Shown: in pieces, positions 1-9,500 of the stretch
Layout of the letters: each line of letters opens with the position of its first letter
Numbering within the stretch: the first letter of the stretch is position 1
DNA from: Comamonas badia DSM 17552
GTDB lineage: Bacteria > Pseudomonadota > Gammaproteobacteria > Burkholderiales > Burkholderiaceae_C
DNA: 64,000 bases
Direction of reading: 5' to 3'
NCBI RefSeq assembly: GCF_000484635.1
Contig: NZ_AXVM01000001.1
Coordinates: 744,001 to 808,000 of the forward strand
Notes under the pieces: generated by a model
The model's input: only the letters and a program-made list of their open reading frames with translations
Databases searched by the model: none
Told to the model about the DNA's origin: nothing
Program-made: the position numbers and the translations under genes

Positions 1-2572
1 CCACCACGCGGGCCGAGGATTCTGCCGGCGGCGCGTCCTCGTCGCCCTGCTCCCGCGCGTCCGCGGCCGGCACGCCAAAGCTGAATTCGCCGTAGCCGTC
101 AAAACCCAGCCCCTTGTCCCGCACCAATGCCGAAACACGCACCGGCAGCTGCGCCGCCGGCCCGCCCGCGACATAGGCAATCTGCACGTTCGCGGGCAGC
201 TTGCGCACCTGCACCAGCGGCCCGGCTTCGGCCGGCGCAATGCTGCCGGTGAACACCGGCAGGCGGAATTCCTCCACGCGAAAGCTCGCGCCGTAAAAAC
301 TCTGCGGGCCCTTGGGGGTTTCCAGCCGCACGTCGTATTCGCCCAGCTTGGCCGCCCGCGGCACCTGGAAGCTGCTGACCGCCGACAGCCCTCCCGTGGG
401 GGTCTTGCGCCAGCTGAGCGGCTGCTTGAACTGCTGGCCGCTGCCCACGTGCGTGATGGTGAGCTGGGTGGGGCGCTGGTCCGGCAGCGCAAAGCCGCCC
501 AGGGTTTCGGTGCGCAGCAGGTGCTTCATCGATACCGTCTCGCCCGCGCGCACCAGCGTGCGGTCCAGCACGCTGCGTGCCAGCTCGTCGGGTCTGGCTT
601 CGGCACTGGTGGAAAAGCCGAAGCGCCAGGGCTCTATTCCATTTTGCGAATCGCTCCAGACAAAGGCCATGTCGTCCTGCGCGCGGGCGCTGACGAAATA
701 GGCCCGGCGCCAGCTCGGCTGCTCGCACAGCAGGGGCTCGGGCGAGAGATCCCTGAACTCGGCGATGCCGCTCTGGTCCGTGGTGCTGCTGGCCAGCTCC
801 TGCCCCTTGCAGGTGGAAACGCGCACCGTCGCGCCCGCCACCGGCTGGCCCTTGTCCAGCGTGGTCACCCAGGCCTGGGCGTTTTCGCGCCCGAGCTTGA
901 AGTGCACCGCCAGATTGGTCACCAGCGCCGTGGTGCGCACATACATGGTGCGCGCCGAGCCATAGCCAGGATCCAGCAGCGCCTGCCCCAACAGCGGCGA
1001 GGCGATTTCCACCACGTTGAAGCCCACGGGCAGCGGGATGCCGACGACTTCGAACGGGCGCGGATCGCCGCTGCCGGCAGCAGGCAGTTCCAGCGTCTTC
1101 ACGCCACCACGGCCCGCCAGCAGCGAGACGCGGCGCGCCTGCACATGGGTCTTCTCGTCAAAGCCGCTCGGACGCTCCTCGCCGTCCGCTTTCACCGCCG
1201 GCTGTTTCATGGGCGGCGGCAAGGGGTCCTTGACTTCTTTTTCGGCCTTGCCGCGCGCAAGCCAGGTGCTCTGGAACAGCTCCACCCGGTCCAGCCACTC
1301 AATCACCTGCGCATCCGTGCCCGGCTGCAGCATGCTGACCTTGGCGCCTTGCTGCGCCAGCGGCTGCAGGTTCTGCACCTGGAGGGCCTGCTCCACACGG
1401 CGCAGCGTGACGGGCAGCAGCGCCGGCCCGTCCTCGCCCTCGGCGTAGCGCTCGATGATGCCGAAGGACGCCGTGGCGAACTTGGCCAGCGGCGGCAGCG
1501 GGCCGGTGGCGACCTTCAAGGGAAAGCTTGCGGCATTGGCCAGCTCACGGCCGGAGGCATCCGCGAACTGCGCCGGCAGTTCCAGCTGGTAGGCCGTCTC
1601 GGGCGGAAACGGGCTGGCGAACCGGATGGCATCGACGAGATCGTCGCCTGCCTTGCCCTGCTCCGCATCCTGCACCGGCACCAGCGCCTGCCCGCTCTCC
1701 CCCTTGAGCCTGATGGCCATGGCCAGCTTGCGCGTCACCGGCGCGGAAAACGCGAGCGACATCGGCCGTATCGGCAGGCAGGCGGACTGGGCGTTTTCGC
1801 GCTCGCAGGAAAAATCGGCGGTGAAGGCCTCGCGCACCCGGTATTCGATGCGCTGCGCCGCGCGCGTGGCGACGCCGCTGGGCGTGGCCAGCCCCTGGTC
1901 CAGCACCAGCTGCAGCCGGCTGCCGGCACTGGCGCGGCGCGCGCAGGCCAGCGTCAGGTAGCGCTGCGGGTCCTTGGCCGCGGCCTCCTGCAGGCGCCTG
2001 GCCATGAGCAGCGCCTCGCGCTCACCGCCCTCGACGGCGTGCACCGGCACGCGTTCACCCAGCCCTTCGATGTCGCACCACACGTGCTCACGCACGCTCT
2101 GCGCACTGGCCGCGCCGCTCAGCTGCAGGATGAAGGCCTGCGCCTCTTCGATGGCGTTGTAGCGGCTGGGCCAGCTGCGCTGCAGCTGCGGGCCTCCGGT
2201 ACTGAAATGATAGCTTCTGGCGCTTTTCAGATCTGCGCCAGAGGCTGATTGGAATGATTTTTCCGGTCGCAGCTCGCAGCGCACGCCGGGCGGCAGGTCG
2301 GCGGCAAAATCAAACACCCACTGCCGCTCGCTGAGCCAGCGCCCCTGCCCGCGCGCGGCATCCGCATCGCTGCAGTGCACGGTCAACGGCGCCGTGGCCT
2401 TGGCATCGCCAAAGCGCACGGCAGCGGCATCGAATTTGACGACCACCTGCCGCACCTGCGCCACCTCGCCCTGGGGCGATACCGCGCTGATGCCCAGCGC
2501 GCCGGCCGCCACGCACCACAGGCCCAGGGCCGCCGCCAGCGCTGCCTGCGCAACCGATTGTTTCTGCCGCAT
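1..2572 (-). CDS. Bacterial alpha-2-macroglobulin, N-terminal part (runs off window)
   Basis: This is a large periplasmic, probably membrane-associated, protease-trap protein of the bacterial alpha-2-macroglobulin (YfhM-like) family. Reading from the ATG at 2572 the frame is open to the window edge, giving about 857 residues; family members are usually 1500-2000. The first 27 residues (MRQKQSVAQAALAAALGLWC...) are a signal peptide without a clear lipobox. The visible part is built of beta-rich macroglobulin-type domains, including an A2M_N-like stretch at about 590-660 (segments YVRTTALVTNLAVHF and GQPVAGATVRVSTCKGQ). The bait region and any thioester motif would lie outside the window, so it cannot be said whether this is a thioester-bearing member. 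In related genomes the gene often pairs with penicillin-binding protein 1C, but that neighbour is not visible. Oddity: residues about 104-124 are encoded by a palindromic repeat. Family is confident, function is inferred. Confidence 0.85.
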   Translation of the reverse strand, partial: MRQKQSVAQAALAAALGLWCVAAGALGISAVSPQGEVAQVRQVVVKFDAAAVRFGDAKATAPLTVHCSDADAARGQGRWLSERQWVFDFAADLPPGVRCELRPEKSFQSASGADLKSARSYHFSTGGPQLQRSWPSRYNAIEEAQAFILQLSGAASAQSVREHVWCDIEGLGERVPVHAVEGGEREALLMARRLQEAAAKDPQRYLTLACARRASAGSRLQLVLDQGLATPSGVATRAAQRIEYRVREAFTADFSCERENAQSACLPIRPMSLAFSAPVTRKLAMAIRLKGESGQALVPVQDAEQGKAGDDLVDAIRFASPFPPETAYQLELPAQFADASGRELANAASFPLKVATGPLPPLAKFATASFGIIERYAEGEDGPALLPVTLRRVEQALQVQNLQPLAQQGAKVSMLQPGTDAQVIEWLDRVELFQSTWLARGKAEKEVKDPLPPPMKQPAVKADGEERPSGFDEKTHVQARRVSLLAGRGGVKTLELPAAGSGDPRPFEVVGIPLPVGFNVVEIASPLLGQALLDPGYGSARTMYVRTTALVTNLAVHFKLGRENAQAWVTTLDKGQPVAGATVRVSTCKGQELASSTTDQSGIAEFRDLSPEPLLCEQPSWRRAYFVSARAQDDMAFVWSDSQNGIEPWRFGFSTSAEARPDELARSVLDRTLVRAGETVSMKHLLRTETLGGFALPDQRPTQLTITHVGSGQQFKQPLSWRKTPTGGLSAVSSFQVPRAAKLGEYDVRLETPKGPQSFYGASFRVEEFRLPVFTGSIAPAEAGPLVQVRKLPANVQIAYVAGGPAAQLPVRVSALVRDKGLGFDGYGEFSFGVPAADAREQGDEDAPPAESSARVV
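2201..2262 (-). repeat. AGCTATCA-type palindromic repeat inside the macroglobulin gene
   Basis: Perfect 8-bp arms TCTGGCGC (2216-2223) and GCGCCAGA (2235-2242) surround an 11-nt loop. On the minus strand the unit ends in AGCTATCATTT, the tag shared with the other copies in this window. It lies within the coding sequence and is translated in frame. Confidence 0.7.
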
Positions 2573-2677
2573 GACCGCCCCCCGAAACCCATTTATGAAC
2601 ATAAACTGTAAAGCTTGCGCGCACTCTGGCGCCCGCAGCGTGAGAAATCACCCCCCCAGCCCTTGCCCACCCGCCCC

Positions 2678-5600
2678 ATGCCACCACGATTCAACGTTCA
2701 GTTCGGACAGAGCCTGTGCGACATGCTGCAGGCCGAACTGGCGCTGGTCTGCAATTTCATGGACCATGAGGGACGCATCCTCGCCTCGGGCGAGGCGGCC
2801 CGCATCGGGCGCATACATCCCGTCGCCGCCCGCATCATGCGCGGCGAGATGGAGGAATACAGCGTGGGCCGCGAAGAGGCGGCCGCCTCGGACGTGGTGC
2901 GCGAGGGCGTGCTCACCGCCATCGACCTGGACGGCGAGCGCCTGACCTGCTTCACCATCGCGGGGCCGCTGCCGGTGGTGCGGCCGCTGGCGCGCATCGT
3001 GCGCTTTTGCGTCACCTCGCTGCTGCAGATCGTCGGCGGCGAAGCCTCACCGCTGCACGCTCCCCTGGCACCCGCGGCGACGCCCGCCGCCAGCCTCAGT
3101 GAGCTGCTGCACCACGCCAGCTCGGCGGTGCGCTTCAGCGTCACGCGGCTGCACCAGACGCTGGAACACATCAGCGAAGGCGTGACGCTGTTTGACGAGC
3201 ACATGCGCCTGGTGGTCTGGAACCAGCGCTTTCTCGAAGTGATGGACTGGCCGCAGGAGCCCGAGCCCCGCGGGCTGACCCTGGAGGCCATGATCACGCG
3301 CTACCTGGCGCTGCAGGACATGCAGGACGTGCCGCAGCTGGCCCAGCGCGTGCATGAGCGCATGCAGCGCCTGCGCGCCGGCCAAGGCAACGACTTCCAA
3401 TTCCGCACGCTCCAGGGAAGGTGCATCGCGATTGCCGACCGGCCCCTGCCCGGCGGCGGCGTGGTGTCCACCTACACCGACGTGACCGAGCGCCAGCACC
3501 TTCTGGATGCGCTGCGCAGCGCGCGCAACGATGCCCAGCTGCTGGTGCAGGAGCGCACGCGCACGCTCGACACGCTGGTGCAGCTCTCGACCGACTGGTT
3601 CTGGGAGCAGGACGCCGAACACCGCTTCACGCGCACCTATGGCAACGTGCTCGACAAGCTGCACGTCCCGCCCGAATACTTTGTCGGCAAGCACCGCTGG
3701 GACACCCCCATGCTGGGCGTGAGCGACGCGCAACGCGCCGAGCACATCGCGCTGCATGAGCGGCGCGAGCCGTTTCGCCATTTCGAGTACGGCCTGACCA
3801 TGTCCAGCGGCGAGGTGCGCTATCTGTCCGTCAGCGGCGCTCCGCGCTTTGATGTCCACGGCGCCTTTCTGGGCTACCACGGCACCGGCAACGACATCAC
3901 CGAGCGCATGCAGAACCAGCGCCTGCTGCAGGAGCACAGCCACGCGCTGCAGCAGGCCAACGCCGAAATGGAGCGGCTCGTCACCGAGCGCACGGCGCAG
4001 CTGCGGCAGCAGCTGAGCTTCATGCACCAGCTGCTCGACGCCATCCCCACGCCGATCTTCTACAAGGACACCGGGGAGCGCTACCTGGGCGGCAACCGCG
4101 CCTTCGAGCAGGTGCTGGGCAAGCCGGTGCACCAATTCGTCGGCAAGACGCTGCGCGAAATCCGGCCCGACTTTCTCACCCGCCATACCGAAGAAGCCGA
4201 CCGCCATCTGCTGCGCGAGCCCGGGCAGGAAAGCTATGAAGGGCCGGTGGACTACGGCGATGGCTCGGTGCACGAAATGGAGTTTCACAAGGCCAGCTTC
4301 ACCGACCTGAACGGCACGATCGCCGGCATCGTGGGCGTGATGTTCGACGTCACCGGCCGCAAGCGGATGGAAGGCGAACTGCGCCAGGCTGCCCGCTTTT
4401 TCGACAGCAGCTCCGATGGCATGGCGGTGCTGGATGCCGACGGCACCATCGTCACGGTGAACCGCGCCTTTACCGCCATCTCCGGCTACACACGCGAAGA
4501 GCTCGCCGGCCGGCACGCGACGATGCTGCACGGAGGCGCCGATGCCCACGCCTTTTTCACCGAAATCATGGCGCAGATCGCTGCCACCGGCAGCTGGCAG
4601 GGCGAGACCGAGGACCGGCACAAGAACGGCAGCATCTATCCGATCTGGCTGACGCTCAACGCCATACGCGATGCCGGTGGCAAGACGAGCCACTACGTCA
4701 CCACCATGTCCGACCTGTCGCAGAAAAAGCGCAGCGAGGAGCGCATCCACCAGCTGGCCTTTCACGACCCGCTCACGCACCTTCCCAACCGCCAGTTCCT
4801 GATGGAACGGCTGGAGCATGCCCTGGCCGTCAACAGCCGGTCCCTGGGCGGCGGGGCGCTGCTCTACATCGATGTCGACAACTTCAAGGAGCTCAACGAA
4901 ACCCAGGGCCACCAGGTCGGAGACCTGATGCTGCAGCAGATGGCCGAGCGGCTGGCAGGCTGCGTGCACGACGGGGACACCGTGGCACGCCTGAGCGGCG
5001 ATGAATTCGCCGTCCTCGCCGAGGGCCTCTCGGCCCTGCCCACCCAGCGCAGCGCGCAGGCCGAGGCGATGGCGCAGCGCATGCTGCAGGCGCTGCGCGA
5101 GCCCTACCAGCTGCAGGGCAGGGCGCACCACCACAGCGCCAGCATCGGCATCGCGCTGTTCGGCGGCAACGCCACCACCGTCACGGATCTGCTCAAGCAG
5201 GCCGACATGGCCATGTACCGCGCCAAGGACGCCGGGCGCAACGCGCTGTGTTTTTTCGACCCTCAGATGCAGGCCGCCGTCGATGCGCGCACCGCCCTCG
5301 AACACGCGATGCGCGAAGGCCTGCAGCGCGGCGAGTTCGTGCCCTTCTACCAGCCGCAGGTGAACGAGCGCGGCCAGGTGCTGGGCGCCGAGGCGCTGGC
5401 GCGCTGGCAAAAGGGCGACGGCACGCTGGTGCCGCCGGCAGACTTCATCGCGCTGGCGGAAGAGACCGGCCTGATCCTGCCGCTGGGCCGCCAGATTCTG
5501 GAGGCGGCCTGCCGCCAGCTCGTCGCCTGGGCGGGCGACCCGCGCACCGCCGAGCTGGGGGTTTCGGTGAACGTGAGCGCACGGCAATTCCACCAACCAG

Positions 5601-6079
5601 GCTTTGCCGACGAAGTGCTGGCCGTTCTGCAGGCCAGTGGCGCGGATGCGCGCCGGCTCAAGCTCGAACTGACCGAAAGCCTGCTGATCGAAAACCTCGA
5701 ATCCGTGATCACCAAGATGCAGGCGCTCAAACGGCACGGCATCGGGTTTTCGCTGGATGACTTCGGCACCGGCTATTCATCGCTTGCCTACCTCAAACGC
5801 CTGCCGCTGGCCCAGCTCAAGATCGACCAGGGCTTTGTGCGCGGCGTGCTCGTGGATGCCAACGACGCCGCGATCGCGCGCACCGTGGTGGCACTGGCCG
5901 ACAGCCTGGGCCTGCAGGTCATCGCCGAAGGCGTGGAAACCCGTGCGCAGCAGGATTTTCTGCGCGAGCATGGCTGCACCACCTACCAGGGCTATCTGTT
6001 CAGCCGCCCGCTGCCCGCGGAGGCCTTCGAGGCCTGGCTGGCTAACTGGCACGCGGCGCATCCGGGCGCTTCAGGCTGA
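2678..6079 (+). CDS. Sugar-diacid-type sensor / PAS / GGDEF / EAL c-di-GMP enzyme
   Basis: A 1133-residue protein without obvious membrane segments that probably makes and/or breaks cyclic di-GMP. Residues 1-120 match the putative sugar diacid recognition domain of CdaR regulators (motif MDHEGRILASGEAARIG). PAS-like domains follow at about 165-280, 300-410, 449-565 and 571-690, then GGDEF (690-860) and EAL (880-1125). The GGDEF signature is SGDEF (near 771), and the upstream I-site position reads HxxD instead of RxxD, so product inhibition is unlikely. The EAL domain keeps EAL (near 903), VNVSARQ, ELTES, the DDFGTGYSS loop (near 1026), KIDQ, EGVET and YQGY, so phosphodiesterase activity is expected. 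A TTG start at 2615 is possible, but the ATG at 2678 begins the first recognisable domain. It stands alone and converges on argH. Confidence 0.9.
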   Translation: MPPRFNVQFGQSLCDMLQAELALVCNFMDHEGRILASGEAARIGRIHPVAARIMRGEMEEYSVGREEAAASDVVREGVLTAIDLDGERLTCFTIAGPLPVVRPLARIVRFCVTSLLQIVGGEASPLHAPLAPAATPAASLSELLHHASSAVRFSVTRLHQTLEHISEGVTLFDEHMRLVVWNQRFLEVMDWPQEPEPRGLTLEAMITRYLALQDMQDVPQLAQRVHERMQRLRAGQGNDFQFRTLQGRCIAIADRPLPGGGVVSTYTDVTERQHLLDALRSARNDAQLLVQERTRTLDTLVQLSTDWFWEQDAEHRFTRTYGNVLDKLHVPPEYFVGKHRWDTPMLGVSDAQRAEHIALHERREPFRHFEYGLTMSSGEVRYLSVSGAPRFDVHGAFLGYHGTGNDITERMQNQRLLQEHSHALQQANAEMERLVTERTAQLRQQLSFMHQLLDAIPTPIFYKDTGERYLGGNRAFEQVLGKPVHQFVGKTLREIRPDFLTRHTEEADRHLLREPGQESYEGPVDYGDGSVHEMEFHKASFTDLNGTIAGIVGVMFDVTGRKRMEGELRQAARFFDSSSDGMAVLDADGTIVTVNRAFTAISGYTREELAGRHATMLHGGADAHAFFTEIMAQIAATGSWQGETEDRHKNGSIYPIWLTLNAIRDAGGKTSHYVTTMSDLSQKKRSEERIHQLAFHDPLTHLPNRQFLMERLEHALAVNSRSLGGGALLYIDVDNFKELNETQGHQVGDLMLQQMAERLAGCVHDGDTVARLSGDEFAVLAEGLSALPTQRSAQAEAMAQRMLQALREPYQLQGRAHHHSASIGIALFGGNATTVTDLLKQADMAMYRAKDAGRNALCFFDPQMQAAVDARTALEHAMREGLQRGEFVPFYQPQVNERGQVLGAEALARWQKGDGTLVPPADFIALAEETGLILPLGRQILEAACRQLVAWAGDPRTAELGVSVNVSARQFHQPGFADEVLAVLQASGADARRLKLELTESLLIENLESVITKMQALKRHGIGFSLDDFGTGYSSLAYLKRLPLAQLKIDQGFVRGVLVDANDAAIARTVVALADSLGLQVIAEGVETRAQQDFLREHGCTTYQGYLFSRPLPAEAFEAWLANWHAAHPGASG

Positions 6080-6085
6080 GCTGCC

Positions 6086-6190
6086 GACGATGACGAAATG
6101 ACTGCCGACTGTGCGCCGGCATGACGCAATGACGCAACGCTTCCTGGTCATGCGCCGGCAGGCGCGTCATCGAAGCGCAGCGAGGTCATT
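6086..6190. repeat. GATGACGAAATGAC-type dispersed repeat
   Basis: Between the converging EAL gene and argH lies GATGACGAAATGAC, then about 14 bases, then CCGGCATGACGCAATGAC. The same arrangement recurs near 44298-44340. The block also contains inverted copies (GCCGGCATGAC against GTCATGCGCCGGC), so the transcript could fold. It may serve as a bidirectional 3' end; this is not proven. Confidence 0.5.
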
Positions 6191-7652
6191 CTTCACCAGC
6201 CAGCCGCTGGCGGTGGCGCGCAATCTGCGCGCGCACCTGCACCGGCGCGGTGCCGCCCAGCGTCTTGCGCGCATTGAGCGAACCTTCGAGCGACAGCACA
6301 TCAAACACATCGGCGGCAATCGCCGGGTGAAAGCCCTGCAACGTGGCCAGCGGCAGTTCGGAGAGATCCACGCCCTGCGCCTGCGCCGCCCTGACGGCAT
6401 GCGCCACCGTCTCATGAGCATCCCGGAAAGGCAGGCCCTTCTTCACCAGGTAGTCGGCCAGATCGGTGGCGGTGGCGTAGCCCTTCATCGCCGCGGCGCG
6501 CATGGCGGCGGCATTGACCGTGATGCCGCCCTCCTTGGCGCCGGTCGCCGGGTTCATCTGCCCGCCGATCATCTCGGCAAAGATGCGCAGCGTGTCCTTG
6601 AGCGTATCGACGGTGTCGAACAGTGGCTCCTTGTCTTCCTGGTTGTCCTTGTTGTAGGCCAGCGGCTGGCCCTTCATCAGCGTGATGAGGCCCATCAGGT
6701 GGCCGACGACGCGGCCGGTCTTGCCGCGCGCGAGTTCCGGCACGTCGGGGTTCTTCTTCTGCGGCATGATGGATGAGCCGGTGGTGAAGCGGTCGGCGAT
6801 GCGGATGAAGCCCACGCTCTGGTTCATCCACAGCACCAGCTCTTCCGACAGGCGCGAGATGTGCAGCATCACCAGGCTCGCGGCGGCGGAAAACTCGATC
6901 GCGAAGTCGCGGTCGGAAACGCCATCCAGGCTGTTCTGGCACACGCCTTCCATCGCCAGCGTGCGCGCCACGCGCTCACGGTCCAGCGGGTAGGTGGTGC
7001 CCGCGAGCGCCGCCGAGCCCAGCGGCAGCACGTTCACGCGGCGGCGCACGTCCCGCATGCGCGCCTCGTCGCGCACGAACATCTCCACATAGGCCAGCAG
7101 GTGGTGCGCGAAACTCACCGGCTGCGCCACCTGCAGGTGGGTGAAGCCCGGCAGGATGGTGTCCACGTTCTGCTCGGCCACCTGCACCAGCGCCAGTTGC
7201 AGCTCGCGCAGCAGGCCGTCGATCAGGTCGATTTCGCCGCGCAGCCACAGACGCACGTCGGTGGCCACCTGGTCGTTGCGGCTGCGCCCGGTGTGCAGGC
7301 GCTTGCCCGCATCGCCCGCCAGTTGCGTCAGGCGCGCCTCGATATTCAGGTGCACGTCTTCCAGATCAAGCTTCCAGTCGAAAGCCCCGGCCTCGATCTC
7401 CTGCGTGATCGTGGCCATGCCCTGCTGGATGGCGGCATGGTCTTCGCCGCTGATGATGCCCTGCGCCGCCAGCATCTCGGCGTGCGCCAGGCTGCCGGCG
7501 ATGTCGGCCTGCCACAGCCGCTGGTCGAAAAACACGCTGGCGGTGTAGCGCTTGACCAGATCGCTCATCGGCTCGGAGAACAGGGCCGACCACGCCTGGG
7601 CCTTGCCGGCAAGCTGATCGTGAGGGGAAGAAGTGGGCGCGGCGGCAGACAT
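6186..7652 (-). CDS. argH: Argininosuccinate lyase
   Basis: Cytosolic enzyme for the last step of arginine synthesis, splitting argininosuccinate into arginine and fumarate. The 488-residue product is slightly longer than the usual ~460-470. It carries the superfamily signature [29 protein letters not shown] and [11 protein letters not shown]. The open frame extends upstream to 8321, but the ATG at 7652 ([14 protein letters not shown]) is the sensible start because homology begins at [20 protein letters not shown]. The gene is divergent from the histidine kinase at 7693, leaving only 40 bp for both promoters. Identification is secure. Confidence 0.97.
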   Translation of the reverse strand: MSAAAPTSSPHDQLAGKAQAWSALFSEPMSDLVKRYTASVFFDQRLWQADIAGSLAHAEMLAAQGIISGEDHAAIQQGMATITQEIEAGAFDWKLDLEDVHLNIEARLTQLAGDAGKRLHTGRSRNDQVATDVRLWLRGEIDLIDGLLRELQLALVQVAEQNVDTILPGFTHLQVAQPVSFAHHLLAYVEMFVRDEARMRDVRRRVNVLPLGSAALAGTTYPLDRERVARTLAMEGVCQNSLDGVSDRDFAIEFSAAASLVMLHISRLSEELVLWMNQSVGFIRIADRFTTGSSIMPQKKNPDVPELARGKTGRVVGHLMGLITLMKGQPLAYNKDNQEDKEPLFDTVDTLKDTLRIFAEMIGGQMNPATGAKEGGITVNAAAMRAAAMKGYATATDLADYLVKKGLPFRDAHETVAHAVRAAQAQGVDLSELPLATLQGFHPAIAADVFDVLSLEGSLNARKTLGGTAPVQVRAQIARHRQRLAGEE

Positions 7653-7692
7653 GGCGGCAATAATCGGCACCGGGAGAGCCACGGCGCCAGCA

Positions 7693-8730
7693 ATGACAAA
7701 GCCGCAAATTCTATCGACCAGGGCCGGCAGCCACGCAAATGCGGGCATGCTGATCTTTGACGCCTGCCGCGCCGGCGTGGTGCTGCGCGCCGTGCTGTTC
7801 GTCGAGCTGGTGCTGGCGGTGGCTGCGATGTTCGCTTCCGGCGATCCGCTCGGCTGGCTTGGCACGCTGTCCCTGCTGACCGGCGCCGCCCTGCCCGCCA
7901 CGCTGGCCTGGCTGCTCGCCGCCTGCAGCCTCAAGCGCATCCTGCAGGGCGCCCGGGTGCCGCTGCAGGTGGGCGCCGGCGTGGTGCTGGGCGTGCTGGC
8001 GGGGCTGCTGGCCTGCGCGCTGCTCGCCCAGGTGGCGCCAGAAGGCGGCGAGCCGCACTGGATCGCCAGCGGCGCCACCGGCGCGCTGCTGTCCGCGCTG
8101 CTGGTCGCCGCCCTGCTGCTGCGCGCGCGCGGGCGCACCCCGGCAGCCACCACCGCGCGCCTGACCGAGCTGCAGGCGCGCATCCGTCCGCACTTTCTCT
8201 TCAACAGCCTCAACAGCGCCATCGCGCTGGTGCGCGAAGACCCCGCCAAGGCAGAGACCCTGCTCGAAGACCTGAGCGACCTGTTTCGCCACGCGCTGCT
8301 GGACCAGGGCGACATCACCACCCTGGGGGCGGAAATCGAGCTCGCGCGCCACTACCTCGCCATCGAACAGATCCGCTTCGGCGAGCGCCTGCAGCTGGCC
8401 TGGCAGCTCGATGAACGCGCCAATACCGCGCGCGTGCCGCCGCTGCTGCTGCAGCCGCTGGTGGAAAACGCGGTCAAGCATGGCGTCGAGCCTTCGCCGC
8501 TCACCGCCCTCATCGAGGTGCGCACCGAGCGGCGCGGCGCGCGCGTGGTGCTCACCATCACCAATTCGCTGCCCCCCAGGTCGGTCGCGCTGGCGCCCGG
8601 TCAGGGCAACGGCATCGCACTGAAGAACGTGCGCGCACGCCTCAGGCTGCTGCACGATGTCGATGCCGAATTCAGCGCCGCACTGCACGAAGGGCGCTGG
8701 CGCGTGCGCATCGCCCTGCCCGTCACCTGA
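7693..8730 (+). CDS. LytS/AlgZ-type sensor histidine kinase
   Basis: Inner-membrane sensor kinase of the HPK7/LytS class, 345 residues from the ATG at 7693; [10 protein letters not shown] at 7747 is an alternative start. About four hydrophobic segments cover residues 30-145 and replace a periplasmic domain. The phosphoacceptor is the histidine in [11 protein letters not shown] (near 167). The ATP-binding region has [10 protein letters not shown] (N box) and a short glycine box GNGIALKNV. The LytTR response regulator starts 11 bp downstream, so the two form one operon and probably one signalling pair. The arrangement argH / kinase / regulator is familiar for AlgZ-AlgR homologues of this group; the signal is unknown. 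Confidence 0.9.
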   Translation: MTKPQILSTRAGSHANAGMLIFDACRAGVVLRAVLFVELVLAVAAMFASGDPLGWLGTLSLLTGAALPATLAWLLAACSLKRILQGARVPLQVGAGVVLGVLAGLLACALLAQVAPEGGEPHWIASGATGALLSALLVAALLLRARGRTPAATTARLTELQARIRPHFLFNSLNSAIALVREDPAKAETLLEDLSDLFRHALLDQGDITTLGAEIELARHYLAIEQIRFGERLQLAWQLDERANTARVPPLLLQPLVENAVKHGVEPSPLTALIEVRTERRGARVVLTITNSLPPRSVALAPGQGNGIALKNVRARLRLLHDVDAEFSAALHEGRWRVRIALPVT

Positions 8731-8741
8731 AAGGCCCACCC

Positions 8742-9482
8742 GTGCGCATCCTGGTCGTGGACGACGAACTGCTGGCGCGCAAGCGCCTGCGCACGCTGCT
8801 GGCCGAATGCGACACGCGCCACCAAGTGCTCGACGCAAGCCACGCCGCAGAAGCGCTGGCGCTGCTGCACCAGCCGCCGGCGTTTGACGCGGTGCTGCTG
8901 GACATCCACATGCCCGGGCAGGACGGCATGGCGCTGGCGCACCAGATCCAGCGCCTGCCCGCGCCGCCGGTGATCGTATTCGTCACCGCGCATGCCGAGC
9001 ACGCGCTGGCGGCATTTGAAATCGACGCCGCCGATTACCTGACCAAGCCCGTGCGCCTGCAGCGGCTGCGGCAGGCGCTGGCCAAGGCGGGGCGCTCGAT
9101 CAAGCCGCCCGCCGTGGTGCCGGCAGCGAAGGATGACGGCCCCACGCTGCTCGTGAGCGACCAGGGACGCACGGAGCGCATACCGCTGGCCGAAGTGCTC
9201 TACATCCGCGCCGAGCAGAAGTACCTGACGCTGAAAACCACCGCGCGCAGCTACGTGATCGACGGCGCGCTGACGGATCTGGAGGCGCGGCATCCGCAGG
9301 AGCTGGTACGCATCCACCGCAGCCTCCTCGTCGCGCGCCACGCGCTGCGCGCACTCGAACGCCATCCAGAGCTGGGCGAGGGCGATGGCTGGGCGGTGCG
9401 GCTGCGCGGCAGCACCGACGTTCTGCCCGTTTCCCGCCGCCAGGTAGCGGCAGTGCGAGAAGTGCTCATGCAGGAGCCTTGA
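8742..9482 (+). CDS. LytTR-family response regulator (AlgR-like)
   Basis: DNA-binding response regulator of 246 residues starting with GTG (MRILVVDDELLARKRL). The receiver domain spans 1-118 with acidic pocket VDDE, phosphoacceptor Asp in LLDIHMPGQDG, and the conserved Lys in YLTKPV. A LytTR domain follows at about 135-243 (LAEVLYIRAEQKYLTLKT, RIHRSLLVARHAL). It is the evident partner of the kinase 11 bp upstream. LytTR regulators bind imperfect direct repeats upstream of their targets; no target can be named from this window. It converges on the MarR gene. Confidence 0.92.
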   Translation: MRILVVDDELLARKRLRTLLAECDTRHQVLDASHAAEALALLHQPPAFDAVLLDIHMPGQDGMALAHQIQRLPAPPVIVFVTAHAEHALAAFEIDAADYLTKPVRLQRLRQALAKAGRSIKPPAVVPAAKDDGPTLLVSDQGRTERIPLAEVLYIRAEQKYLTLKTTARSYVIDGALTDLEARHPQELVRIHRSLLVARHALRALERHPELGEGDGWAVRLRGSTDVLPVSRRQVAAVREVLMQEP

Positions 9483-9500
9483 TCCCGCTTGGCTGAAGGG

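Noticed and set aside
3047-5737. An 896-codon open frame on the minus strand opposite the GGDEF/EAL gene
   Set aside because: It mirrors the codon periodicity of the real gene, has no recognisable domain and is rich in His, Arg, Gln and Ala, as expected for antisense frames in GC-rich DNA. Similar shadows occur at 11547-13940, 24844-27432 and 53489-56494.
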